Positions 17,597 to 26,502 of a stretch of 64,000 nucleotides of DNA are shown here, one piece after another. The position numbers and the translations under genes are program-made. Origin of the DNA: Candidatus Thiodiazotropha sp. (ex Epidulcina cf. delphinae). GTDB taxonomy: Bacteria; Pseudomonadota; Gammaproteobacteria; Chromatiales; Chromatiaceae. The DNA is taken from positions 62,001 to 126,000 of the forward strand of contig JAHXHS010000002.1 in the NCBI GenBank assembly GCA_025656455.1, given 5' to 3'. Every line of letters begins with the position of its first letter. The stretch's first letter is position 1. The notes under the pieces were generated by a model. It ran no database searches. It worked only from the letters and a program-made list of their open reading frames with translations, and was not told the origin of the DNA.

Positions 17597-17932
17597 AATG
17601 TAGGTAAACCACCGCCTCAGGCGGTGAGACACGAAGAGGCTCTGCCGTGCCGGGGAGCAGCAGGGTGGTCGGTCCAGGCGGGGAGCTCAATACTGATGCC
17701 TTGCTGAAACCCTAAGAGGAAAAGAAACTCTCGCCAAGCTCGCAAAGCCCGCAAAGGATCCTCAGACAATCGCTTCTTGGCGTACTTTGCGAGCTTAGCG
17801 AGAGAGATGATGTATGCCTGGCCAGTTGTGGCAAACCAGGATGACAGCGTGGCGGTGTGGAAAAGTGAGCGGCAGCCCTGACATAGCCCCCTTTGGGGGC
17901 TTTCATCATACTACCCGCTCTGCGGGTAGTAG
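17597..17932 (-). repeat. About 340-bp dispersed repeat, copy 2 (inverted)
   Basis: Reverse-oriented partner of 4639-4987. It keeps the GGTAAACCACCGCCTCAGGC end, CGGTGAGACACGAAGAGGC, the CTCGC/CGCAAAG hairpin and the TACTACCCGC palindrome near 17909-17928. The 65-codon minus-strand frame inside (17712-17909) is a diverged version of the copy 1 frame and has no independent support as a gene. It lies 145 bases before dsrA. Confidence 0.75.
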
Positions 17933-18077
17933 ATGATTCTATACCAATGGTGATATTAACTTACCCACATCATCAACTATTGTATTAATACGGATGACAA
18001 TCATTTACATTTATATCGGTATCCTCTCACGCCGGCAGGCTTCTGATTCATTGCCGGTGAATGATAGGAGATTTTTG

Positions 18078-19340
18078 ATGAATAAACACAAGACTCCCAT
18101 GCTCGATCAGTTGGAGAGTGGTGAATGGCCCAGTTTTATCAGCGGCATCAAACGCTTGCGTGACGATCATCCTGATCAGCGTATCCGTGAAACCACCAAC
18201 GACCTCCTGGGGCAACTGGAACACTCCTACGAGACCGTCAAGGGCTATTGGAAGGGGGGAACCGTGAGTGTTTTCGGCTATGGAGGCGGTATCATTCCAC
18301 GCTTTTCCGAGGTGGGTGACCTGTTTCCTAAATCCAGGGAGTTCCATACCCTGCGCGTACAACCACCGGCCGGCAACTACTACACAACCGGCATCCTGCG
18401 GCGCCTGGCTGACAGCTGGGAAAAATGGGGTTCAGGTCTGGTAACCTTTCACGGCCAGACCGGTAACATCATGTTCATCGGCGCCACCACGGATAACACC
18501 CAGCACTTCTTCGACGAGATTAACGACTACGGCTTCGATCTTGGCGGCGCCGGTCCCTGTGTACGAACCGCTCAGTCCTGTGTGGGTTCCGGTCGCTGTG
18601 AGCAGTCCTGTGCAAACGAGCACAAAATCCACAGGAAGCTGGTCAACAACTTCCTGGATGAGATGCATCGTCCCGCCCTGCCCTATAAGTTCAAGTTCAA
18701 GATATCGGGATGCCCCAATGATTGTATGAACGCCATTGAGCGGTCCGATTTTGCCGTCATCGGCACCTGGCGGGACGATATGCAGGTCAATCAAAATGAG
18801 GTTAAAGCGTATGTCGCCCATAAAGGTCGCAAATATCTCATAGACAATGTCCTGACCCGTTGTCCGACCCATGCTTTGTCACTGGACGATGACGACACCC
18901 TCAGAGTAGACAACCCTAATTGCGTGCGTTGCATGCACTGTCTCAATATCATGCCCAAGGCCCTGTCACCCGGAAAGGATCGCGGTATCAGCATACTGAT
19001 CGGCGGTAAGCGTACGCTGAAGATCGGAGATCGTTTCGGCACGATTATCGTACCCTTCATGAAGCTGGAGACGGAAGATGACTATGCGCGCTTGGTCGAG
19101 ATCTCCGAAAGGACCATCGATTTCTTTGCGGAGAATGCCTTGGAACATGAACGTATCGGAGAGATGATCGAACGAATCGGTCTGGTCAATTTCCTTGATG
19201 CCCTGGATATCGAGATGGATCCGAACATGATCGTTCATCCACGTGAAAACTCCTACGTCCGAACTGACAACTGGGATGAGGAGGCGGCCAAGTGGTTCGA
19301 ACATCACCCGCGGGGTAAAAAAACGGCCGATGCGGTCTGA
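18078..19340 (+). CDS. dsrA: Reverse (oxidative-type) dissimilatory sulfite reductase, alpha subunit
   Basis: 420 residues, the usual DsrA length. The start MNKHKTPMLDQLE is chosen because TAGGAG lies just upstream; the longer frame begins with a low-complexity leader. KGYWKG near residue 55 is the conserved site used for rDsrA primers. Siroheme-[4Fe-4S] cysteines are in CVRTAQSCVGSGRCEQSC near 172-190 and SGCPNDC near 215. A ferredoxin-like insert follows with CPTHAL and CVRCMHCLN near 262-290. DsrAB oxidises reduced sulfur (from sulfur globules or DsrC trisulfide) to sulfite in the cytoplasm. It is followed 11 bases later by dsrB. The other dsr genes do not follow. Confidence 0.95.
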   Translation: MNKHKTPMLDQLESGEWPSFISGIKRLRDDHPDQRIRETTNDLLGQLEHSYETVKGYWKGGTVSVFGYGGGIIPRFSEVGDLFPKSREFHTLRVQPPAGNYYTTGILRRLADSWEKWGSGLVTFHGQTGNIMFIGATTDNTQHFFDEINDYGFDLGGAGPCVRTAQSCVGSGRCEQSCANEHKIHRKLVNNFLDEMHRPALPYKFKFKISGCPNDCMNAIERSDFAVIGTWRDDMQVNQNEVKAYVAHKGRKYLIDNVLTRCPTHALSLDDDDTLRVDNPNCVRCMHCLNIMPKALSPGKDRGISILIGGKRTLKIGDRFGTIIVPFMKLETEDDYARLVEISERTIDFFAENALEHERIGEMIERIGLVNFLDALDIEMDPNMIVHPRENSYVRTDNWDEEAAKWFEHHPRGKKTADAV

Positions 19341-19351
19341 GGAGATTATCC

Positions 19352-20428
19352 ATGGCACAGGTAAAACGTAGAACTCCCATCGAGAGCGGCTGCCCCGACG
19401 GCATACAGTATATGCATCCGGTGATGCAAAAGAACTTCGGCCTGTGGAAATACCATGACGACCCTAGGCCGGGTGTGTTACGCCATATCGCCTACAGTGG
19501 CGACGAAATCTGGACCGTACGCGCCGCTACCCAACGCATCCTCGATCTCTTCTCTTTGCGTAAGCTCTGTGAAATCGGTGACGTCTATGCTGATGGCTAT
19601 GTACGCTTTACCATACGTAGCAATATCGAGTTCATGGTAGCGGATGGAGCAAAAGTCGACGGACTCATTGAAGCACTGGAGCAGAGCGGCTTCGTGGTCG
19701 GCGGTACAAGAAATTCCATCGCCTCCATCTCCCACACACAAGGCTGGTTACATTGTGACATCCCGGCCACCGACGCCTCCGGCGTCGTCAAGTCGATGAT
19801 GGATCAGTTGATCGATGAGTTCCGTTCCTGGAATATGCCCAATCGCGTACACATCACCACTTCCTGTTGCCAGATCAATTGTGGCGGCCAGGGTGATATT
19901 GCCATCAATATCCAGCATACCAAACCGCCCAAAATCAATCACGACCAGGTGGCCAACGTCTGTGAACGCCCGTCGGTGGTGGCCCGTTGTCCGGTGGCCG
20001 CGATCCGTCCCGCCATGGTCAACGGCAAACCATCCCTGGAGGTGGATGAACGAAAGTGCGTCTGTTGCGGCGCCTGTTATCCCCCCTGCCCTCCGATGCA
20101 GATCAACGATCCGGAGCATTCAAAGCTGGCCATCTGGATCGGCGGCAACCATTCCAATGCCCGTGGCCGGCCCACATTTCAGAAGCTTGTGGCTGCCGGA
20201 ATACCCAACAACCCGCCACGCTGGCCGGAGACCACCGCTATCGTCAAACGCATACTGGCCGCCTATAAGGATAATGCGCGAGACTGGGAACGGATCAACG
20301 ACTGGGTCGAACGCATCGGCTGGCCACGTTTCTTTGAATTGACTGAACTGCCTTTCACCAAGTTCCATATCGATAACTGGCGTGGTCAGCAGAAGAGTTT
20401 GAACGCATCGACTCATTTACGTTTTTAG
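19352..20428 (+). CDS. dsrB: Reverse (oxidative-type) dissimilatory sulfite reductase, beta subunit
   Basis: 358 residues, full length. GAGGAG precedes the ATG by 8 bases. Cofactor-binding cysteines include HTQGWLHCD near 133, SCCQINCGGQGD near 173 and the ferredoxin motif CVCCGACYPPCPPM near 235; CGACYP matches the conserved site of oxidative-type DsrB. The C-terminus DWVERIGWPRFFELT is typical. With DsrA it forms the alpha2beta2 siroheme enzyme. In other sulfur oxidisers dsrEFHCMKLJOPN follow directly; here 105 bases and then a 285-bp mobile element follow, and the next gene is an elongation factor. Confidence 0.95.
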   Translation: MAQVKRRTPIESGCPDGIQYMHPVMQKNFGLWKYHDDPRPGVLRHIAYSGDEIWTVRAATQRILDLFSLRKLCEIGDVYADGYVRFTIRSNIEFMVADGAKVDGLIEALEQSGFVVGGTRNSIASISHTQGWLHCDIPATDASGVVKSMMDQLIDEFRSWNMPNRVHITTSCCQINCGGQGDIAINIQHTKPPKINHDQVANVCERPSVVARCPVAAIRPAMVNGKPSLEVDERKCVCCGACYPPCPPMQINDPEHSKLAIWIGGNHSNARGRPTFQKLVAAGIPNNPPRWPETTAIVKRILAAYKDNARDWERINDWVERIGWPRFFELTELPFTKFHIDNWRGQQKSLNASTHLRF

Positions 20429-20533
20429 TCGCCAGGCTCCTTATCGATTCTATCATTGAGGTCGCCCGTCAGGGTAAAGGAACGAATCCCAACATTACAA
20501 CTGTACAGTCTCCGCCAAAGAGAGCCTTCGGGT

Positions 20534-20818
20534 TATTAACCCGGCACCCTAATAGGTTGCGTTCAGGGCTTCAAGAATGCCCTTGATCAAGGCGTGGCTC
20601 GCTGGCAAGGGTGGTTCCCTTGGCAAGAGCCACAACGCCGAGCAAGGGCATTCTTGAAGCCCCTAACAGATTGATTTAATAAAGACAGGCCGCTGTGTGC
20701 CAGCCTACAGACTGCATTATCAAAACTTGCTGTAGGAGTGCTACAGTGGCGTTTTGATGCCTTGCTGTAGGCTGGCGCACAGCGGCTGAACGCAACCTAT
20801 TAGGGTGCCGGGTTAATA
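20534..20818. mobile_element. MITE-like element with 33-bp perfect inverted repeats (type D)
   Basis: Left end 20534-20566 and right end 20786-20818 are exactly complementary over 33 bases (left end includes CCGGCACCCTAATAGGTTGC). The interior has two hairpin modules. The first (about 20567-20662) includes CCCTTGGCAAGAGCCACAAC, related to the core of other elements here. The second (about 20690-20785) matches the hairpin at 14990-15087. No transposase is present. Perfect ends suggest recent activity. It separates dsrB from the EF-G gene; partial termini occur near 2993, 35554, 49058 and 57111. Confidence 0.85.
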
Positions 20819-20898
20819 GTATGTTCAAGCCGCGTCAAATCGGACTAGAATGGGTGTTGTCCAACGAATCACACTCCCAAGAAAGGCATTTGACATCC

Positions 20899-22971
20899 AT
20901 GACCTCCAAGGCCACGCCCATTGAGCAATTGCGGAATATCGGCCTGATAGCCCACATCGATGCAGGCAAGACCACCACCACGGAACGCTTCCTCTACTAT
21001 GCGGGCCGCACCCACCAGATAGGATCGGTGGATAGCGGCACCACCGTAACCGACTGGATGGATCAGGAACGGGAACGCGGCATCACCATTGTCGATGCAG
21101 CGGTAACGGCCTTTTGGAATCACCACCAGATCAACCTCATCGACACCCCGGGACATATCGATTTCACAGCGGAAGTACAACGCGCATTGCGGGTGCTGGA
21201 TGGGGCGGTAGTGGTCTTCGACGCCTCCCAGGGAGTCGAGCCACAGACTGAAACCGTTTGGCGGCAGGCGGACCTTTACGGCGTACCGCGCCTTTGCTTC
21301 ATCAACAAGATGGACCGAATCGGTGCAGACTTCCACCACTCCCTCGCCACCATCCGTGATCAGCTTGGTGCGAATCCCGTCCCCTTGCAACTGCCCCTGG
21401 GTGCTGAGGCGGAATTCGAGGGCGTCATCGACCTGATCGGCATGCGTATCATCAGGTGGCGTGATGAACTCGGTGCGCACCGGGACTATGACGAGATCCC
21501 CTCGACTCACATCAAGGCCGCCGAGGCCGCCCGCGCAAACATGATCGAGAGGATCGCCGAACAGGACGACACCTTGCTGACGATTTGGCTGGAAGGCAAG
21601 GAGGCCGATGAAGAACAGCTGAAATCCGCACTTCGCCGCGCCACCTTGAACAGCGAAATCGTACCGGTGCTGTGCGGTAGCGCACTCAGAAACAAAGGCG
21701 TTCAACCTCTGCTGGATGCGGTGGTCGACTATCTGCCTTCACCCCTCGACATCGGCGATATCGAGGGCGCCCAACCTGAAACAGGCAACCCAGTCATCTG
21801 CCGTCCCGCCGATGACGCCCCGTTGAGTGCGTTGCTGTTCAAGACAGTGACCGATCCCTACGCCGGCAGGCTCTGTTATGTGCGTGTCTATTCCGGCACC
21901 TTGAAATCCGGGGCCAGCGTCCTCAATCCCCGGCACGGACGGCCGCAACGGATAGGCCGTCTTGAACGTATGTATGCCGAACATCGGGAAGACATTGTTG
22001 CAATCAATGCCGGAGATATCGCCGCACTACTCGGCATGAAAGAGGCTGTCACCGGCGATACGCTGTGCGATCCCGGACACACCGTGATCCTCGAGTCGAT
22101 CCATTTTCCGGAACCGGTCATCAAGATCACGGTCGCTCCCGTAACCGCGCAGGACAACGAGCGCCTTGCCGAGGCCCTGCACCGTCTCGCCGAGGATGAT
22201 CCGACCTTCAAGGCCGATATCGAAGAGGAGACCGGGCAGACCATACTATCCGGCATGGGCGAACTCCATCTGGAAGTCCTATTAGAGAAGTTGAAGCGCG
22301 AGCAGGGGGTGAACGTCCGCACGGGAAAACCGAAGGTCGCCTATAAAGAGACCGTCACCCGCCCGGCGAAAAATATCGAGGGCCGCTTCATCAGGCAGAC
22401 CGGCGGCCATGGTCAGTACGGCCATGTCGTCATAGACATCATGCCGGGAAAGGCCGGCCAGGGGCTCTCTTTCGAAAGCCGCATCGCCGGCGGCGCCATA
22501 CCGGCCGCCTACATTCCCGCCGTGGAGAGCGGTATCCGGGAAACAGCCAGGAGCGGCGTCATCGGAGGCTATCCGGTTACCGATATCAAAGTGATCTTGA
22601 CCAATGGCTCGGTCCACAGTGTGGATTCCAATCTCTTGGCCTACAAAGTGGCCGCCGGCATGGCTCTTCGCAGCGGTTTGGAAGCCGGAGATTCTGTGCT
22701 CCTTGAACCTATCGTGCGCAGCGAAGTCGTCACACCCGAGAAGCATCTGGGGGATGTACTGGGGCAGCTGGCCAACCGACGGGCAGAGATCGACGGCGTC
22801 AATGACCGACCCGGACAGATGAAGGCGATCCGCAATCTGGTCCCGTTATCGGAGATGTTCGGTTATGCCACGGAACTGCGCTCTGCAACGCATGGGCGAG
22901 GTTCATTCACCATGGAACTCGATCACTACGCACCGGCGCCGACTGAGATCATGAAGTCATTGGGACGATAA
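20899..22971 (+). CDS. Elongation factor G, stand-alone paralogue
   Basis: 690 residues with all five EF-G domains. GTP-binding motifs are AHIDAGKTT near residue 20, RERGITIVDAAVT near 60, DTPGHIDF near 85 and NKMDRIG near 140. Domain IV contains the GHGQYGHV segment and the C-terminus has the EF-G fold. EF-G drives ribosomal translocation or, in the second-copy class, ribosome recycling. The canonical fusA sits with rpsL, rpsG and tuf; none are here, so this is probably a second EF-G (fusA2 type). The ATG at 20899 is used because the longer frame would start inside the adjacent mobile element. Confidence 0.85.
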   Translation: MTSKATPIEQLRNIGLIAHIDAGKTTTTERFLYYAGRTHQIGSVDSGTTVTDWMDQERERGITIVDAAVTAFWNHHQINLIDTPGHIDFTAEVQRALRVLDGAVVVFDASQGVEPQTETVWRQADLYGVPRLCFINKMDRIGADFHHSLATIRDQLGANPVPLQLPLGAEAEFEGVIDLIGMRIIRWRDELGAHRDYDEIPSTHIKAAEAARANMIERIAEQDDTLLTIWLEGKEADEEQLKSALRRATLNSEIVPVLCGSALRNKGVQPLLDAVVDYLPSPLDIGDIEGAQPETGNPVICRPADDAPLSALLFKTVTDPYAGRLCYVRVYSGTLKSGASVLNPRHGRPQRIGRLERMYAEHREDIVAINAGDIAALLGMKEAVTGDTLCDPGHTVILESIHFPEPVIKITVAPVTAQDNERLAEALHRLAEDDPTFKADIEEETGQTILSGMGELHLEVLLEKLKREQGVNVRTGKPKVAYKETVTRPAKNIEGRFIRQTGGHGQYGHVVIDIMPGKAGQGLSFESRIAGGAIPAAYIPAVESGIRETARSGVIGGYPVTDIKVILTNGSVHSVDSNLLAYKVAAGMALRSGLEAGDSVLLEPIVRSEVVTPEKHLGDVLGQLANRRAEIDGVNDRPGQMKAIRNLVPLSEMFGYATELRSATHGRGSFTMELDHYAPAPTEIMKSLGR

Positions 22972-23227
22972 ACGCCCTGCTTAATTTGAATATTTGAATT
23001 TTATAAGATAATAAAATCATGAGTGAAAATAAATTGGGCATCAATTTGCTGCAAATAGCGTATTTTTATTCTTAAACAGATGACTGGTGGACTGACAAAA
23101 ACACTAACCCTGGAATACCCTACTAAATAAATCAGGAACCCTGCCGCTGAAATTACCCAACGGCTGTATCTGACCTCGGCATGGAAAAACGACCATTGCC
23201 ATACCACGTGCAAAGGAATAGGGAATA

Positions 23228-24844
23228 ATGTCACTCACCAACTGCAAGATAGTCACCCGGGCATGGATATTACTTGGCAGCATATCATCGATTCTGATCA
23301 CTGGCATCATCCTGGCGTGGATGCTAAACGCCTCGGTGCGAAGCGCCACCGATGCATTGGTCAATCATGACTACGAATATCAACTCAAAGTGCTCGATCT
23401 ACAACTCAACATTGTACAGGTGCAACAGTGGCTTACCGATATCAGCGCCACCCGTGGACTCGACGGACTCGATGACGGTTATGCCGAAGCGAAAAAACAC
23501 GCGACACGCATACGCTCCCTTGTCGAGGAGGTTAGCATCCTCGACAAGGGCAATGCCGACTTTTATCGAGAGATGCAGATTACCTTCGAAAATTATTATC
23601 AAACTGGAAAAGAGATGGCCACACGCTATGTCGCCGAGGGACCTTCAGGGGGAAACCCCTTCATGGAGACCTTTGACCGGGCTGCCGCCTCGATGTCGGT
23701 AAAACTGGATAGGGTGTTGCAACAGGCCACGACCAATGCATCCAAGCGAATGAATGAGATCCATCACCTCAACAGCAGGGCAACGAAGGTCAATATCACC
23801 GTCTCCATGGTGATTACACTGGCCTTGGTCGGCGGTCTGCTGTATTTGATCCAACTGTTGAAGCCACTGGAAAAACTCCGCAAATCCACCGTACAGTTGG
23901 CCGGTAACGACCTGACTTTCGACATAAAACCTATTAAGGGAAATCACGAAATCGCAATCCTTACATCCTCCTTCGTGCAAATGAAGGACAACCTGAAATG
24001 CGCCATCGCCGAGATAGGCTCAGTCGCCTCGATGGTCACCTCGACCACCGAGGAGATGTCAAAGGTATCCGAAAAGACCCATCAGGGTGTGTCGGCACAG
24101 AACACGGAGATCGAGCAGATCGCTACCGCGATTAACCAGATGGCTGCCACGGTTCAGGAGATCAGTCGAAATACCGCTGCCGCGGCCGAGTCAGCCCATC
24201 AGGCACACGAGGCGGTCAACAACGGCGGCCGGGTGGTCGACGAGGCGGTCGCCGCCACTCACTCCCTGGCAACCAAGGTGTCCCACGGCGCCGACGTGGT
24301 GGGCCGGCTGCAGAGTGAAAGCGACAGTATCGGCAATGTGATCAATGTCATACGCGGAATCGCCGAACAGACCAACCTGCTGGCCCTCAACGCTGCCATC
24401 GAGGCGGCTCGTGCGGGCGAACAGGGGCGCGGATTCGCCGTTGTGGCGGACGAGGTGCGAACGCTCGCCTCCAAGACGCAGGATTCGACCAAGGAGATTC
24501 AACTGATGATCGAGCGACTCCAGACAGAGGCCACCGAGGCCGCGTCGGTCATGTCCCATGGGCGGGAACAGGCGGACGTGACCGCTCAACTGGCCGCGGA
24601 TGCCGGCCACTCGCTCTCTGCCATCCGTGAGTCCGTCGGTATCATCAATGAAATGAGCATGCAGATCGCCACGGCAGCCGAACAACAGGATGCCGTAGCC
24701 AATGAGATCAATCAGAATATCGAAGGCATCCGGGTGGTCTCGGAGCAAACCGCCACCGCCGCACAACAGACCAGTGACGCAAGCGACACTCTCAGCGAGC
24801 AGGCAGTCTCCCTGCACCGGTTTGTCGCTCGTTTCAAAGTGTAA
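23228..24844 (+). CDS. Methyl-accepting chemotaxis protein
   Basis: 538 residues. TM1 is near residues 10-32 ([18 protein letters not shown]), followed by a periplasmic helical bundle of about 155 residues with the unusual patch [17 protein letters not shown], then TM2 near 195-215. A HAMP domain follows (about 215-270) and a cytoplasmic signalling hairpin with the highly conserved tip [20 protein letters not shown] near 378-397. It signals to CheA/CheW at the inner membrane. The ligand cannot be inferred. No CheBR pentapeptide is present at the C-terminus (RFKV). AGGGA precedes the ATG. No che genes are nearby. Confidence 0.92.
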   Translation: MSLTNCKIVTRAWILLGSISSILITGIILAWMLNASVRSATDALVNHDYEYQLKVLDLQLNIVQVQQWLTDISATRGLDGLDDGYAEAKKHATRIRSLVEEVSILDKGNADFYREMQITFENYYQTGKEMATRYVAEGPSGGNPFMETFDRAAASMSVKLDRVLQQATTNASKRMNEIHHLNSRATKVNITVSMVITLALVGGLLYLIQLLKPLEKLRKSTVQLAGNDLTFDIKPIKGNHEIAILTSSFVQMKDNLKCAIAEIGSVASMVTSTTEEMSKVSEKTHQGVSAQNTEIEQIATAINQMAATVQEISRNTAAAAESAHQAHEAVNNGGRVVDEAVAATHSLATKVSHGADVVGRLQSESDSIGNVINVIRGIAEQTNLLALNAAIEAARAGEQGRGFAVVADEVRTLASKTQDSTKEIQLMIERLQTEATEAASVMSHGREQADVTAQLAADAGHSLSAIRESVGIINEMSMQIATAAEQQDAVANEINQNIEGIRVVSEQTATAAQQTSDASDTLSEQAVSLHRFVARFKV

Positions 24845-24861
24845 TATGTAATAGGAGTGTG

Positions 24862-25444
24862 ATGGATAATCAGAGTCTTTGGAAAAAGATTGAATCTTTT
24901 CATATTGGCGCGGCCGGCGCCTCTCTCTCCTTTAGCCAACGCCTGGCCAGGGAAAACGACTGGTCGGCTGAATTTACGGATCGCGTGATATTTGAATTTG
25001 ACCTACACAAGATCGTATTGGAAAGAGCTATGCGAAGAGCTGCTCGGCCTCGAATTACATCACATTCCAACCCTGGGAGGCACTGAAGAACAACTGAGAT
25101 TCAAAAAACAGTACCTCAGAATGCTCGCCTTTTATGAGGAAATATTTCAGGAAAAACCCCCGCAAGCGATATGGCCGCCGGTTGATAAACGATTCGAAGC
25201 TGCTGACGCCTTCACCCGTATAAACAGAAAAGAAAAATGGATCATCAGAAGACCTAAACCCATTATCCAAAAACTCGCAGCAATATCGACCTTACCTGTC
25301 TTGCTTGTCTCCTGTAGTGATAATTTAGCCGAGGAGGATATCTGGTTCTGGTTAAAGGTTGCGCTTGGCATATACATTGTCTACAGGCTTTTTCGCTGGT
25401 TAGGATCCGGGGGTGGAAGCGGTTGTGGAGGCTGTGGCGGATGA
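24862..25444 (+). pseudogene. Broken glycine-rich-domain (GRDP-like) protein gene
   Basis: The first frame starts at 24862 (MDNQSLWKKIESFHIG, LARENDWSAEFTDRVIFEF). The second frame carries on from about 24992 with LTYTRSYWKELCEELLGLELHH, EKPPQAIWPPVDKRFEAADA, a membrane segment and a GSGGGSGCGGCGG tail. Together they read like one bacterial glycine-rich-domain protein, but a stretch of roughly 25 residues with the conserved WHLH-type motif is missing between them and the frame changes. A TGA in the second frame at 24986 blocks direct read-through from upstream. I read this as an internal deletion with frameshift; the second half could still be translated from the TTG at 24992. Confidence 0.6.
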
Positions 25445-25693
25445 TTTTTTCTATTCACATCCTCCTGTTCGAATGAGTTGCAAAAAGCTGCCCATTGTCA
25501 TGCGATATCAAACATGACGGATCCGCAAATGAGTTTATCTCATTATTTTTCCAACACCGGATTATAGCCATAAGTAAATTTTATGCCATAATAATGATGG
25601 CTTGGTGCGGGCCTTAGCTGTAAAAAATGGCTTCCATTATTATGTGACTGATTTATATCGCGATTTTACATGCATTTATTTGGATATAGAGTG

Positions 25694-26281
25694 ATGAAAA
25701 AGATTACCGTGTGGTTCAGATGCTTAATCTGCGCCTTTCTAGTTGCCCAACCGGCTGTTCCCCTCGCCTCTTCCATTGATGAGACGATTTCAGAACAGAC
25801 CCTTCGATTCGATGTTGCTTTTTCCCATTGGTACTCAGACTCTTTCAGATCGGCGGAGCAAGGAAAGAACTTGTCGATTGGCGTCGGTTATACAACACCG
25901 CTCGATTGGCTGGAGATAGTTGGCAGATACGAATGGGCAAAAATTGAAGTGGATGACGCTTCACCATTACATCCGATGTTCGATGGTAACAGGGTCAACT
26001 TCTATACCATCGGCCCGGCCTTTAAAAAAGACTTTACCATTGGAGAGCAAACGTTAACCGTCAAGTTTTTGCTGCTAAATCTCCTCTATGTCGACATCGA
26101 GAATCACGATGGCGTTTACGGCGAATCGAGCGGATTTGAAATCGAGTGGCTGTTCGATAACAAACAGGGTGTGATCTTTAATTTCAGAGAGCAAGGTTAT
26201 GACCTTCCCGATGCCCCGCCGGGGCATGAAAAGGCGCAAGTTGATGCAATGGCGATTTTGGGTTATGTGAGGCGATTCTAA
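25694..26281 (+). CDS. Exported protein, probable small outer-membrane beta-barrel
   Basis: 195 residues from MKKITVWFRCLICAF. A signal peptide ends near VPLASS. The mature part alternates polar and hydrophobic residues (LRFDVAFSHWYSDSF, LSIGVGYTTPLDWLEIVGRYEW, FLLLNLLYVDIEN) and ends in YVRRF, a terminal phenylalanine typical of outer-membrane barrels. I do not recognise a family. The frame could begin eight codons earlier, but the later ATG gives the better signal peptide. It has its own transcription unit in an otherwise repeat-bearing stretch. Confidence 0.6.
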   Translation: MKKITVWFRCLICAFLVAQPAVPLASSIDETISEQTLRFDVAFSHWYSDSFRSAEQGKNLSIGVGYTTPLDWLEIVGRYEWAKIEVDDASPLHPMFDGNRVNFYTIGPAFKKDFTIGEQTLTVKFLLLNLLYVDIENHDGVYGESSGFEIEWLFDNKQGVIFNFREQGYDLPDAPPGHEKAQVDAMAILGYVRRF

Positions 26282-26297
26282 TAACCGCCATACATGT

Positions 26298-26435
26298 AGA
26301 ATTTCTCTCGCCTAGCACGCAAAGGAAAAGGCGGCTAATGGTAGAAAATGAAGAAGGTATTCATCATCGTGTCAATCGCCTTGTTGAATGCATGCCATGA
26401 TCTTTTGCGTGCTTGGCGGCTTTGCGAGAGCCGAT
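26298..26435. repeat. CTCGC/CGCAAAG inverted repeat
   Basis: CTCTCGCCTAGCACGCAAAG (about 26302-26321) and TGCGTGCTTGGCGGCTTTGC (about 26407-26426) are near-complementary. The same sequence type is found within the repeats at 4639, 17597, 29757 and 31609. No gene is seen between the arms. Confidence 0.55.
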
Positions 26436-26502
26436 TATGATCTCGAAATACCCACAAATTCTGTGAATGGCTAAGTCTATGTCGGTGGTGAATTGACTGA
26501 GC

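Noticed and set aside
17994..18077. Longer N-terminus for dsrA
   Set aside because: The extra 28 residues are low-complexity and unlike DsrA; TAGGAG precedes the ATG at 18078.
19352..20428. DsrB cysteine pattern SCCQINCGGQGD as an abnormal site
   Set aside because: It differs from reductive-type DsrB but fits oxidative-type DsrB, together with CGACYP; not an anomaly.
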